Below, piece by piece: positions 8,273-17,061 of a stretch of 64,000 bases of DNA. This DNA is from Longitalea arenae. GTDB lineage: Bacteria > Bacteroidota > Bacteroidia > Chitinophagales > Chitinophagaceae. The notes under the pieces were generated by a model that was given only the letters and a program-made list of their open reading frames with translations, was not told the DNA's origin and did no database searches. Position numbers and translations under genes: made by a program. Each line of letters starts with the position of its first letter. Position 1 is the first letter of the stretch. The stretch covers positions 62,001-126,000 of the forward strand of contig NZ_JAFFJX010000011.1 in assembly GCF_016924755.1 (NCBI RefSeq). Direction: 5' to 3'.

Positions 8273-9976
8273 CTATTTTACCACCTTAAACCGACAAAAA
8301 AAGTAACTGCCCCTGCCCGGCTTTGATTCTACACCAATTTCGCCATCCATCGCCTCTGTAAAATCCTTGCTGATGGCCAAACCCAACCCAGTGCCTTTTT
8401 TTTCATGAATGCCTGGCACGCGGTAAAACCGGTCGAAGATCTTTTGCTGTAAGGAGAAGTCGATACCAATCCCAAAGTCCTGCACACCCAGCTCAATGTG
8501 CTGTTCGTCCCGCTTATGGGCTTTTATGATTACCTGATCGTTCCGGGCTGAATAGCGGATGGCATTGGTAAGAAAGTTATTGATGATCCAGCTTGCTTTT
8601 TCTGCATCGGCCAGCATGGCTGGCAAGTTGTCTGAGACCTCTTGCTTAATATGAATATTCTTTTCTTTGGCGGCATTCTGTACGGCGGCCAATGCTTTAC
8701 TGATAATATCTGTTATTACCACCGGCTGCAGGTTCAATTGTATTTTACCGCTTTCTACCTGCGACAGATCAAGTAATTCGCTAAGGATGCGCAAGAGCCG
8801 CTGGTTATCTTCCTTCAGGCTCTGCACCAGTTCCTTTTGTTCTGTGGTCAATGTGCCGATGCGCTCATCTTCCAGCAGGCGCAGACTGAAATCGGAAGAA
8901 GCCAGTGGCGTTTTCAGTTCATGCGAGATGGTAGCTATAAAATTGGTCTTTGCCACATCGAGTTCTTTATAAGGCGTTATGTTCTTCAATACTATCACGT
9001 GGCCTGTCGTCTGTTCTTCCTGCTTAATTTCAATCTGTTCCTTAGTAAAATAATTCTCCCTATCGTTCACCACGATCTTGAAGGGCATGGCGTTTTCTTC
9101 CTTTGTAAGGAAAGAGAAAAGGTCGTTGCGCTGTTGAACATCCTCTTCTTTTCTACCTATGATATCTGCTTCCTTTACATTCAAGAGCTGCAAAGCCTGT
9201 TGATTCGCAAACAATACAATGCCGCTTTTATCAATGCCGATACTGGCATCCTTCAAAGAGTTAATAACGGTCTCGGCCCGCTGTTTTTCAAACATGATCC
9301 TGGCCAGGTTGCTATGCTCGTATTCATTCAATTGTTCGGCCATATCGTTAAAAGCTTTGGCGAGGTCGCCGAACTCATCCTTGCGGTCGAGGTGAATACG
9401 CTGGCTGTAATCTTTGTTGGCAATGGCCTGAATACCTTCGGTGAGCTTTGAAATGGGATTGGCGATCAAGCCGGGAAAATTTACCATGAAGGTAAAACCG
9501 ATCAAGAGGCACATAGTAATGATCATGGTGATGATCACTTTGGCATTTTCTATCGCTTGCTGTGAGGTCGCATTCTTTTCGCTGATGGCATCCAGGTTGA
9601 TCCGGATAACGCTGTTGACGTTTTTCTGCAGGGCAATTTTCAGCCCCATAGAATCGTCGTGCTGCAGGAATTGGTTGTAATCATGACGCAGGGCGCTGGT
9701 GACCGTCGTTTCGCCATACTCGGTAATATTGTTTTCCTGGGCAGCCAGGTTCTGCTCAAATATTGTCCGGGCACTATCCCGCTCTTTTTCCCAGGTGTTT
9801 AATGCATCAAGCATCTTGCGGCCATACGCTACGCTTTCATAATTATCTTTTAGCAGATCGCTCGACTCAGTACTGATCTTGTTGAAATAATAAAAACTTA
9901 CCCCGCCTACCAGCAGCAGGAGCACAAACAGGAAACCAACACCCAGGGCCAGTTTTGTTTTAAGTTTGATTGCCAT
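8273..9976 (-). CDS. Membrane sensor histidine kinase linked to kdp
   Basis: 567 residues. It has TM1 (about 10-30), a periplasmic four-helix-type sensor region, TM2 (about 150-170), HAMP (about 170-225), a PAS-like domain (about 235-335), HisKA with phospho-acceptor His in ATISHELKTPL (near 350), and HATPase with N, G1 (DFGIGI) and G2 (GTGLGL) boxes. ATG 9976 overlaps the KdpD-like stop as TGATG, so the two are translationally coupled. It probably supplies the kinase half of a split KdpD and phosphorylates the sigma-54 response regulator at 17062; that pairing is inferred. Confidence 0.9.
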   Translation of the reverse strand: MAIKLKTKLALGVGFLFVLLLLVGGVSFYYFNKISTESSDLLKDNYESVAYGRKMLDALNTWEKERDSARTIFEQNLAAQENNITEYGETTVTSALRHDYNQFLQHDDSMGLKIALQKNVNSVIRINLDAISEKNATSQQAIENAKVIITMIITMCLLIGFTFMVNFPGLIANPISKLTEGIQAIANKDYSQRIHLDRKDEFGDLAKAFNDMAEQLNEYEHSNLARIMFEKQRAETVINSLKDASIGIDKSGIVLFANQQALQLLNVKEADIIGRKEEDVQQRNDLFSFLTKEENAMPFKIVVNDRENYFTKEQIEIKQEEQTTGHVIVLKNITPYKELDVAKTNFIATISHELKTPLASSDFSLRLLEDERIGTLTTEQKELVQSLKEDNQRLLRILSELLDLSQVESGKIQLNLQPVVITDIISKALAAVQNAAKEKNIHIKQEVSDNLPAMLADAEKASWIINNFLTNAIRYSARNDQVIIKAHKRDEQHIELGVQDFGIGIDFSLQQKIFDRFYRVPGIHEKKGTGLGLAISKDFTEAMDGEIGVESKPGRGSYFFCRFKVVK

Positions 9977-11124
9977 CACGATAATATAATTATATCAAGA
10001 TCCTTTACCGATAAGGTTTTTAACAATTGGTTGAACAGGTTGGTCTTCAAAATTACCTGAAATAAGTTCAAATGCGGTTTGCCAATACAAATGGTGGTTA
10101 TCTTCTTATCAATAGCGGTTCGAATGATCTCGTTTGAAATACTTTTGCTTTTGACCTGAATCACTTCGGCCCCCAATTCTGTGGCTAATTTTAAATTGTT
10201 TATGAGGTGCCGCTGGGCAGCGAGCGGAATTTTATCCAGCTCTTCTTTAGGCGTTTGTACGTACAGCACAAACCAGTCGGCATTGTAGTAAGATGCCAGG
10301 CGACCTGTTTTCCTTATAATGCGTTGCGCCGTTTCATGGGAAGAAGAAATGCAGGCCAGGAACCGCTCGTGTCGCCATGTTTTGTTCTTAATGACCGTAT
10401 AATCTACTTTTCGTTCCACCTGGCCTGCTACTTCTTTAAGGGCCAGCTCGCGCAATTGAAGTATTTTTTCGGGTTGAAAGAAGTTTGTCAGTGCCTGCTG
10501 CACTTTGTGGTGGTCATAAATCTTTCCTTCCTGCAGGCGGGTGATCAGCTCCTGTGCCGTAAGGTCGATATTCACCACTTCATCGGCCATCTGCAAAAGC
10601 TTGTCCGGCACCCTTTCCTTTACTTCAAGGCCTGTTATTTGTTTCACATTATCATTGATACTTTCAAGATGCTGAATATTAATGGCTGTGATCACATCAA
10701 TACCTGCATCCAGGATCTCGATCACATCCTGCCAGCGCTTTTCATTTTTGCTGCCGGGAATATTACTGTGCGCCAGCTCATCCACGATCACCACGTCAGG
10801 ATGTAACAGCAAAACCGCCTGCACATCCAGTTCATCCAATTGCTTTCCTTTGTAAAAGACCTGCCGCCGTGGGATCAGTGGCAGGCCTTCTATCAATGCA
10901 TGCGTTTCTTTACGATTATGGGTCTCCACATAACCGACCTTTATATTTACCCCTTTACGCAGCAGATCGTGTGCTTCCTGCAACATCCGGTAGGTTTTTC
11001 CCACACCGGCGCTCATACCAATGTAGATCTTCAGTTTGCCGCGTGACAGCTTATTGGCCATCTTAAGGAAAGGCTGAACCTGTTGGTCTTTATCGTTGGG
11101 CATGCTCGTATTTTTAGAGGCCAT
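9976..11124 (-). CDS. kdpD: KdpD N-terminal sensor/USP protein without kinase domain
   Basis: 382 residues matching only the cytosolic N-terminal part of KdpD. It has the KdpD domain with Walker A-like GMSAGVGKT near residue 40 and VDELAH near 115, then a universal-stress-protein-like domain (about 250-380). The membrane, HisKA and HATPase parts of classical KdpD are absent. A separate histidine kinase starts 1 nt inside its stop. Split KdpD genes of this kind are common in Bacteroidota. Probable role: cytosolic K+/ATP or nucleotide sensing for kdp control. Confidence 0.9.
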   Translation of the reverse strand: MASKNTSMPNDKDQQVQPFLKMANKLSRGKLKIYIGMSAGVGKTYRMLQEAHDLLRKGVNIKVGYVETHNRKETHALIEGLPLIPRRQVFYKGKQLDELDVQAVLLLHPDVVIVDELAHSNIPGSKNEKRWQDVIEILDAGIDVITAINIQHLESINDNVKQITGLEVKERVPDKLLQMADEVVNIDLTAQELITRLQEGKIYDHHKVQQALTNFFQPEKILQLRELALKEVAGQVERKVDYTVIKNKTWRHERFLACISSSHETAQRIIRKTGRLASYYNADWFVLYVQTPKEELDKIPLAAQRHLINNLKLATELGAEVIQVKSKSISNEIIRTAIDKKITTICIGKPHLNLFQVILKTNLFNQLLKTLSVKDLDIIILS

Positions 11125-11181
11125 TGAGATGTGCCGGAATTCCGCTTGCTCACCACGAATAGCATGGCACAGCTTCCTTAA

Positions 11182-12270
11182 TTAAAAGCTCACTGCCGCT
11201 GAAAAAGTTACAGCAGTATTGGCGCCCGTAAGGCTTTCATTACTTTTTAAAAAGATCTCGTCTTTGCTGTTGAACATTTTTCCTTCAATACGCAGGGCAA
11301 TGTACTTTGCCGGCTGGTAATCAACGTTGGCTGAAAAACCAGCCGTTTTAAAACCATTCGGTGTGCCGGTTTTAACAATGACACCATTTTCATCGCTATA
11401 ATACTCACCGCGAACGGCAAAAGCCCAGTGATCAACCGGTGTATACCGCAGAATAGCCAATGGTGAGTACCAGGTATTCATATTGCTTTCACCCTTAGTC
11501 TTTTGTTCCTGTCCAACATCGAAACCAAGGGTCAATCCAATTTGATCGGTCAACTGAAAGATCCCATACAGGTTATGAAAATACCTCCAAAGCCTGGCAC
11601 TGTCTGGTTTATCGGTTCCTAAAAAGCTGCTATAGTTCAGGGTCAGTTTGTCGGTTGGTTTGAATTGCACCTGCGTTCCCCAGTTCATCAATGAATTACC
11701 CGCCACCCGTTGAATTCGTTGCCAGCCATTCAGTGCAAGTACGCTGAACGACCATTTGCCATTATCTGTTCCATAGGTAAGTTTTGCACCGCTTTCGTAA
11801 TAGGGAGAAGTTTCAGCTACCAGGCTCCTAGTCAGCGCCCAGCAATCTTTACTAATGGCGCTTTCAAAACCAATATGCGACGGCATGATACCCATATCGA
11901 GCCATAGATTTTTGGTACGGCTTAGTTTATAGCCTACATTTGCTTCAAATACATTTTTTAATACCCCCGGTTCAGCAGCATAGTTTGCATTCATGTATGT
12001 TCCCACCGCCAGGGCAATATTGGCTCTTATACGTTCAGCAGTATAATTTCCCCTAACAAACGCAAGGTTCACATTGAATTCATTGCTGCGGTTATGACTG
12101 TAAATAAAGCCCGGCCGGTTGTGATCTTTCGGTTTTGCAAAATCATAACTATAATATACTTCTGCATAGCCACTAAAACTTACCTGTCCTTTGTTTTCGC
12201 TTTTTGTAGTATCCTGTGCAAATCCCGCAGCTGCATACAATAAAGCAGCTACCATTAAAATTCTTTTCAT
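11182..12270 (-). CDS. Outer-membrane beta-barrel porin in kdp operon
   Basis: 362 residues with a signal peptide cleaved after about residue 18 (AAAGFAQ). Repeated amphipathic strands follow, ending in a C-terminal aromatic (AVSF), typical of outer-membrane barrels of the BBP2/phosphate-porin type. It lies between kdpC and KdpD on the same strand with short spacers. In Bacteroidota such porins are often found in kdp operons; the likely job is K+ entry through the outer membrane when K+ is scarce. Ion selectivity cannot be read from sequence. Confidence 0.85.
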   Translation of the reverse strand: MKRILMVAALLYAAAGFAQDTTKSENKGQVSFSGYAEVYYSYDFAKPKDHNRPGFIYSHNRSNEFNVNLAFVRGNYTAERIRANIALAVGTYMNANYAAEPGVLKNVFEANVGYKLSRTKNLWLDMGIMPSHIGFESAISKDCWALTRSLVAETSPYYESGAKLTYGTDNGKWSFSVLALNGWQRIQRVAGNSLMNWGTQVQFKPTDKLTLNYSSFLGTDKPDSARLWRYFHNLYGIFQLTDQIGLTLGFDVGQEQKTKGESNMNTWYSPLAILRYTPVDHWAFAVRGEYYSDENGVIVKTGTPNGFKTAGFSANVDYQPAKYIALRIEGKMFNSKDEIFLKSNESLTGANTAVTFSAAVSF

Positions 12271-12300
12271 CTTTGTTGTTTCAGTTATTTATTTTACAAG

Positions 12301-12861
12301 CTATCTAAGCTCTTCCAAAGCTACATTCAATTTCAAAACGTTCACCTTAGAAGGGCCTAAGATTCCCAGTAATGGTTTTTCCACATGCGCATCTACAAGC
12401 GACTTCAGCTTCGCTTCAGACAACCCTCGAACGGCGGCCACCCGTTTCACCTGCACGTAAGCGGAGGCCGGTGAAATATCCGGGTCAAGACCGCTTCCGG
12501 AAGCTGTTACCAATTCTGCAGGTACCTCTCCCCTTTTTATTCCAGGGTTATGTACCAAAAAACTGTCGATCCTGTCCTCCACGGTTTCCAGGTAGCGGGG
12601 ATTGGTTGGCCCTTTGTTGGAACCGGCAGATCCGGCAGCATTATAATCTACCGCAGAAGGACGGCTCCAAAAGTATTTATCCGCGGTGAATTTCTGTCCA
12701 ACATTGGCATAACCTACTACCTTTCCTTTCACCGTAATTATTTCACCTTTACCGCGGCCTGGCGCCAGTTTACCAACGAGCGCAACGGTCAGCGGGAACA
12801 AGCCTGCGCAAATGATGATCAAAATAAGAGTGAGCTTTATAGAGACCAGAAATATTTTCAT
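12301..12861 (-). CDS. kdpC: K+-transporting ATPase subunit C
   Basis: 186 residues with one N-terminal membrane helix (about 8-30) and a periplasmic domain. Family hallmarks are present: FTADKYFWSRPSA near 60 and SGSGLDPDISPA near 125. It stabilises the KdpFABC complex and aids K+/ATP binding. It is spaced 21 nt from kdpB, in operon order A-B-C. Confidence 0.97.
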   Translation of the reverse strand: MKIFLVSIKLTLILIIICAGLFPLTVALVGKLAPGRGKGEIITVKGKVVGYANVGQKFTADKYFWSRPSAVDYNAAGSAGSNKGPTNPRYLETVEDRIDSFLVHNPGIKRGEVPAELVTASGSGLDPDISPASAYVQVKRVAAVRGLSEAKLKSLVDAHVEKPLLGILGPSKVNVLKLNVALEELR

Positions 12862-12882
12862 AATTACGTTATTATTTAATTT

Positions 12883-14946
12883 TTAAATAAACAGTCCCAG
12901 TAACATATCGATGAGTTTGATGCCGATGAAAGGTACTATCAGGCCACCTGCACCATAGATCAACAGGTTGCGGCGCAACAAGGCGCTGGCGCCAACCGGC
13001 TTATAGGCGACTCCTTTCAGTGCCAGCGGTATCAGCATTGGAATAATAACAGCATTAAAAATGATCGCTGAAAGAATGGCCGACTGCGGGCTTTTCAAAC
13101 CCATGATATTCAAATGTTGCAGGGCCGGGATAGAAGCAATGAACAATGCCGGAACAATAGCGAAATATTTAGCCACGTCATTGGCGATGGAAAACGTAGT
13201 TAAGGTACCCCTGGTGATCAGCAATTGTTTACCGATCTCCACTACTTCAATCAGTTTGGTAGGGTCATTATCAAGGTCTACCATGTTGCCGGCTTCCCTG
13301 GCAGCCTGAGTACCACTGTTCATGGCTACGCCTACATCAGCCTGTGCCAGTGCCGGAGCATCATTGGTTCCGTCTCCCATCATGGCAACCAGTTTGCCGG
13401 CAGCCTGTTCTTTACGGATGTAGTTCATTTTATCATCCGGTTTTGCCCCGGCAATAAAATCATCTACACCGGCTTTACTGGCAATGTATTTTGCGGTCAG
13501 TTCATTATCTCCGGTAACCATCACCGTTTTCACGCCCATTTTACGCAGGCGCTCAAACCTTTCCTGGATGCCCGGCTTAATAATATCCTGCAATTCTATA
13601 ACCCCTTTGATTTCGTTATTGACTGCCACCACCAGCGGGGTACCACCGGCACCCGAGATCAGTTTTACCCGTTCTTCGATTGCTGCAGGTACTATATAAC
13701 CGGCTGCAGTCGTCATATGTCGAATAGCGTCAAAAGCGCCTTTTCGGATCCTGGTGCCATTGGCCAGGTTCAGCCCGCTGCTTCTTGTTTCGGCAGTGAA
13801 TTTCACAAAGGTGGCATCGCTTTCTGAACGCAGGTTCGGGATGGCGGCGCCTTTTCTTTGCGCCAGTTCAATAATCGATCTTCCTTCAGGTGTTTCATCA
13901 GCAAGCGAAGCATACACTACCAGGTCGATAAACGCCTTTTCGCTTACGCCGTCGGCACTGTAAAAGTTCGTAGCTTTCCGGTTACCAATGGTAATGGTAC
14001 CCGTTTTATCGAGCAGCAACACATCCACATCACCGGCTGTCTCAACGGCCTTACCGCTTTTGGAGATCACATTCGCCCGCAAAGCCCGATCCATTCCCGC
14101 AATACCAATGGCCGATAACAGACCACCGATAGTGGTAGGTATCAAACAAACGAACAGTGAAATAAAGGCCGCTATGGTGATCGGCGTATTGGCGTAATCG
14201 GCAAAGGGTTTCAGGGTCACACACACGATAATGAAGATGAGGGTGAACGCCGCCAGCAGGATCGTCAATGCGATTTCATTAGGCGTTTTCTGCCGGCTGG
14301 CGCCTTCAACGAGTGCGATCATTTTATCGAGGAATGTTTCACCAGGATGAGTAGTTACCGCAACGACGATACGGTCGCTGAGTACCTTCGTACCGCCGGT
14401 TACAGACGATTTATCGCCACCGGCCTCCCGGATCACAGGAGCCGATTCACCGGTAATGGCCGATTCATCAATAGTCGCAATACCCTCAATGACCTCGCCA
14501 TCCATAGGGATCACATCGCCAGATTCACATACAAACCGGTCACCTAAGCGCAACTGCGAGGAAGGCACTATTTTTATTTCATTTACAAAGATGTCACCAG
14601 GAGCCATCACTTTTTTGGCGGGTGTTTCTTCTCTTGTTTTGCGCAGGCTTTCAGCCTGGGCTTTACCTCTTGCTTCCGCCAGCGCTTCAGCGAAGTTGGC
14701 AAACAGTACGGTTATAAAAAGAATTACAAATATTACTATATTATACCAAAGCGCACCTTGCGTTATATCATGTGTCGCCAGCTGCCAGATGACCACGGCC
14801 AGCATTACAAATGTGCCGATCTCTACGGTGAACATGACCGGGTTCTTTACCATTAGCCGGGGACTCAATTTTACAAAGGATTGTTTGATGGCGGTATTCA
14901 CCAAAGCAGGTTCAAACAATTTTATTTCGCGTTTTCTTTTTAACAT
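12883..14946 (-). CDS. kdpB: K+-transporting P-type ATPase subunit B
   Basis: 687 residues. P1A-type ATPase that powers high-affinity K+ import. The actuator TGES is at about 165-168, the phosphorylation motif DKTGT at about 313-317, and hinge [16 protein letters not shown] and the membrane segments are all intact. Size is normal for the family. Located 12 nt after kdpA. Confidence 0.98.
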   Translation of the reverse strand: MLKRKREIKLFEPALVNTAIKQSFVKLSPRLMVKNPVMFTVEIGTFVMLAVVIWQLATHDITQGALWYNIVIFVILFITVLFANFAEALAEARGKAQAESLRKTREETPAKKVMAPGDIFVNEIKIVPSSQLRLGDRFVCESGDVIPMDGEVIEGIATIDESAITGESAPVIREAGGDKSSVTGGTKVLSDRIVVAVTTHPGETFLDKMIALVEGASRQKTPNEIALTILLAAFTLIFIIVCVTLKPFADYANTPITIAAFISLFVCLIPTTIGGLLSAIGIAGMDRALRANVISKSGKAVETAGDVDVLLLDKTGTITIGNRKATNFYSADGVSEKAFIDLVVYASLADETPEGRSIIELAQRKGAAIPNLRSESDATFVKFTAETRSSGLNLANGTRIRKGAFDAIRHMTTAAGYIVPAAIEERVKLISGAGGTPLVVAVNNEIKGVIELQDIIKPGIQERFERLRKMGVKTVMVTGDNELTAKYIASKAGVDDFIAGAKPDDKMNYIRKEQAAGKLVAMMGDGTNDAPALAQADVGVAMNSGTQAAREAGNMVDLDNDPTKLIEVVEIGKQLLITRGTLTTFSIANDVAKYFAIVPALFIASIPALQHLNIMGLKSPQSAILSAIIFNAVIIPMLIPLALKGVAYKPVGASALLRRNLLIYGAGGLIVPFIGIKLIDMLLGLFI

Positions 14947-14958
14947 ATTCAGTTCAGC

Positions 14959-16674
14959 TTATTTTATCGAGAAATATTCTGCCAGCGGACCCAGCGCCAA
15001 GGCTGGGAAGAACGACAGTGCATTTACCACCACAATGATCGCAAGGGTCATTGCGCCAAACGTAATAGAATCGGTTCGCAGGGTACCGGGCGATTCAGGT
15101 ATGAATTTCTTATTGGCCAGTAAACCCGCAATGGCGACCGGTCCGATGATGGGTATATAACGAGCAAGTATCAATACAAAACCCGTGGTAACGTTCCAGA
15201 AAATATTATTGTCGCTCAACCCTTCAAAACCGCTTCCGTTGTTGGCATTGGCTGAAGTAAATTCATACAACATCTCGGAAAAACCATGATAGGATGGATT
15301 ATTCAACCAGGCCGAAGGGTTTACCGACCAGGCCAGGTCAGGGTGGTGCGCCGCCATATATGCTGCCATTGCGGTTCCAGCTTTAACCAGGAAAGCCGTT
15401 AACAACCATACCAGCGTGGCAATTTTCACCTCCCTTGCTTCTACTTTATGGCCCATGAATTCGGGGGTACGGCCTACCATCAATCCGGAAATGAACACGG
15501 CGATGATGATGAAGATATAATAGTTCAACAAGCCCACACCTACACCGCCATACAGGGCATTGATCATCATGTCGAGCAATAGGATGCCACCCGATAGCGG
15601 CGTCAGACTATCGTGCATACCATTCACTGAGCCATTCGAGGAAGAAGTGGTGACCACGCTCCATAAAGCCGTTGCGGCTGAACCAAACCGGATCTCCTTT
15701 CCTTCCATACTGCCTATATGCTGGGCGATGCCCATTTTATCGATGGCCGGATTGCCCTTTGTTTCAAAATATACATTGAGGCCAATGAACAGCACACACA
15801 AAAATGTCATTACGCCAAATATTACATAGGCCAGTTTTTTGCGGTTGATATAAAATCCAAGCGCAAATACCAGCGCCATTGGAGTGAGGATAATGGCAAT
15901 GGTTTCAATAATGTTGGTAAAGTAGTTGGGGTTCTCCAACGGATGCGCTGAGTTTGCGCCAAACCATCCACCCCCATTTGTTCCTAATTGTTTAATAGCG
16001 ATCATACCGGCTGCAGGTCCGCGTGATACCTGCACGGTATCGCCCTGCAGTGTAGTAATGGTATCCTTTCCATCGAAGCCGGATGGTGTACCATTAAATG
16101 CCAGTATAATACCCATTACCAGCGATAATGGCAACAATATGCGTGTAATTGATCTTACAAGAATGGCCCAGAAATTACCCAGGTTATCGGTGTTTTTATC
16201 TTTCAGTCCATTGAAGACCGCCACCAGCGCAGCAATGCCGGTAGCAGCGCTTACAAATTGCAGAAATGTTACAACAAACAACTGGGTGAAATACGTTAAC
16301 CCGGTTTCGCCGGAATAATGCTGCAGGTTACAGTTGACCAGGAAACTGATAGCGGTGTTAAACGCCAGATCGGGTGTTTGGCCCGGATTGCCATCAGGGT
16401 TCAGCGGCAATTTGTTCTGGAAAATGAGGGCAAAGAATGCATACACAAACCACAGCATGTTAATGCTGAGCATGGCTTTCAGGAACTGTTTCCAGTTCAT
16501 GCCTTCCGCAGGATCTACACCGCTGAAGCGAAAGATCAGTCGTTCCAAGGGATTCATAAAATCGGTGATGGTGCGTTCACCTTTAAATACTTTGGCAATA
16601 TATTTTCCCAGCGGAAAAGCCAGTAATACCGACAGAAAGAATGTAATGATTACACCAAATAGTTCTGTATTCAT
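14959..16674 (-). CDS. kdpA: K+-transporting ATPase subunit A
   Basis: 571 residues with about ten membrane helices. It is the K+-channel-like subunit of KdpFABC. Recognisable selectivity-filter loops include TSSSNGSVNG near 345 and ANNGSGFEGL near 475. Starts at ATG 16674, 13 nt after the kdpF stop. Confidence 0.97.
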   Translation of the reverse strand: MNTELFGVIITFFLSVLLAFPLGKYIAKVFKGERTITDFMNPLERLIFRFSGVDPAEGMNWKQFLKAMLSINMLWFVYAFFALIFQNKLPLNPDGNPGQTPDLAFNTAISFLVNCNLQHYSGETGLTYFTQLFVVTFLQFVSAATGIAALVAVFNGLKDKNTDNLGNFWAILVRSITRILLPLSLVMGIILAFNGTPSGFDGKDTITTLQGDTVQVSRGPAAGMIAIKQLGTNGGGWFGANSAHPLENPNYFTNIIETIAIILTPMALVFALGFYINRKKLAYVIFGVMTFLCVLFIGLNVYFETKGNPAIDKMGIAQHIGSMEGKEIRFGSAATALWSVVTTSSSNGSVNGMHDSLTPLSGGILLLDMMINALYGGVGVGLLNYYIFIIIAVFISGLMVGRTPEFMGHKVEAREVKIATLVWLLTAFLVKAGTAMAAYMAAHHPDLAWSVNPSAWLNNPSYHGFSEMLYEFTSANANNGSGFEGLSDNNIFWNVTTGFVLILARYIPIIGPVAIAGLLANKKFIPESPGTLRTDSITFGAMTLAIIVVVNALSFFPALALGPLAEYFSIK

Positions 16675-16687
16675 GTGTAAGAGCTTG

Positions 16688-16768
16688 TCAAAATTTTTCG
16701 GGTTTGATTAATACATACAACAGGTAACCAAAAACCGCAATTGATAGAATGAATAATGCGTTGATCAT
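16688..16768 (-). CDS. kdpF: K+-transporting ATPase subunit F (26 aa)
   Basis: ATG at 16768, 26 codons, then TGA. One hydrophobic helix followed by the YVLIKPEKF ending, which is the KdpF signature. KdpF stabilises the complex in the membrane. Position directly before kdpA confirms the call. Confidence 0.92.
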   Translation of the reverse strand: MINALFILSIAVFGYLLYVLIKPEKF

Positions 16769-16772
16769 GATC

Positions 16773-16856
16773 TTATATTTTTTCAAAAAAATCAATGGAT
16801 TTAAAAAACAGGTAAAAGCAAATGAGTCCGGATAAAAAAAGGATCAGCGTTAGCAT
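16773..16856 (-). CDS. 27-aa single-helix membrane peptide upstream of kdpF
   Basis: ATG at 16856 and stop TAA at 16773-16775, four nt before the kdpF start. The peptide is one hydrophobic helix with the ending FFKSIDFFEKI. It is the first frame after the predicted sigma-54 start site. The tight spacing (5 nt between the two genes), codon-by-codon hydrophobic pattern and charged tail favour a real gene. It may be an extra small Kdp subunit, distinct from KdpF. Confidence 0.65.
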   Translation of the reverse strand: MLTLILFLSGLICFYLFFKSIDFFEKI

Positions 16857-16881
16857 TGTTTTACATTTTGTACATAGGAAA

Positions 16882-16897
16882 AGCCAACCAGATGCCA
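16882..16897 (-). promoter_or_regulatory. Sigma-54 (-24/-12) promoter for the kdp operon
   Basis: On the minus strand TGGCATCTGGTTGGCT matches the sigma-54 pattern TGGCAY-N5-TTGCW with one mismatch in the -12 box; GG and GC are separated by exactly 10 nt. Transcription would begin around 16870, about 15 nt before the 27-aa peptide. An NtrC-type activator gene and paired palindromes lie just upstream. Confidence 0.65.
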
Positions 16898-16990
16898 GTC
16901 CTGCAAAAAAATGAAGCGAATGCAACAAAGACCTAATAAACAGGGAGATATAAAAGATGCCGAACGGGCGTTCGATTTATAGAATAATTA

Positions 16991-17036
16991 AAACCCTTTC
17001 ATTTTGAAAGGGTGCTTTTTCAAAATGAAAGGGTTT
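16991..17036. promoter_or_regulatory. Twin palindromic sites, likely activator binding sites
   Basis: Perfect inverted repeat with 19-bp arms (16991-17009 and 17018-17036). Each arm contains its own 13-bp palindrome of form TTTCA-N3-TGAAA (16997-17009 and 17018-17030), with centres 21 bp apart, two helical turns. They lie 100-150 bp upstream of the sigma-54 promoter, the usual place for enhancer-binding-protein sites. The hairpin also lies just after the regulator's stop and could act as its terminator, but no T run follows. Confidence 0.6.
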
Positions 17037-17061
17037 GCGGCCGGCAGGCAGTAAATTCGAT

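Noticed and set aside
13225-13827. Plus-strand 200-codon ORF within kdpB
   Set aside because: Antisense shadow of a strongly conserved gene with intact P-type ATPase motifs.
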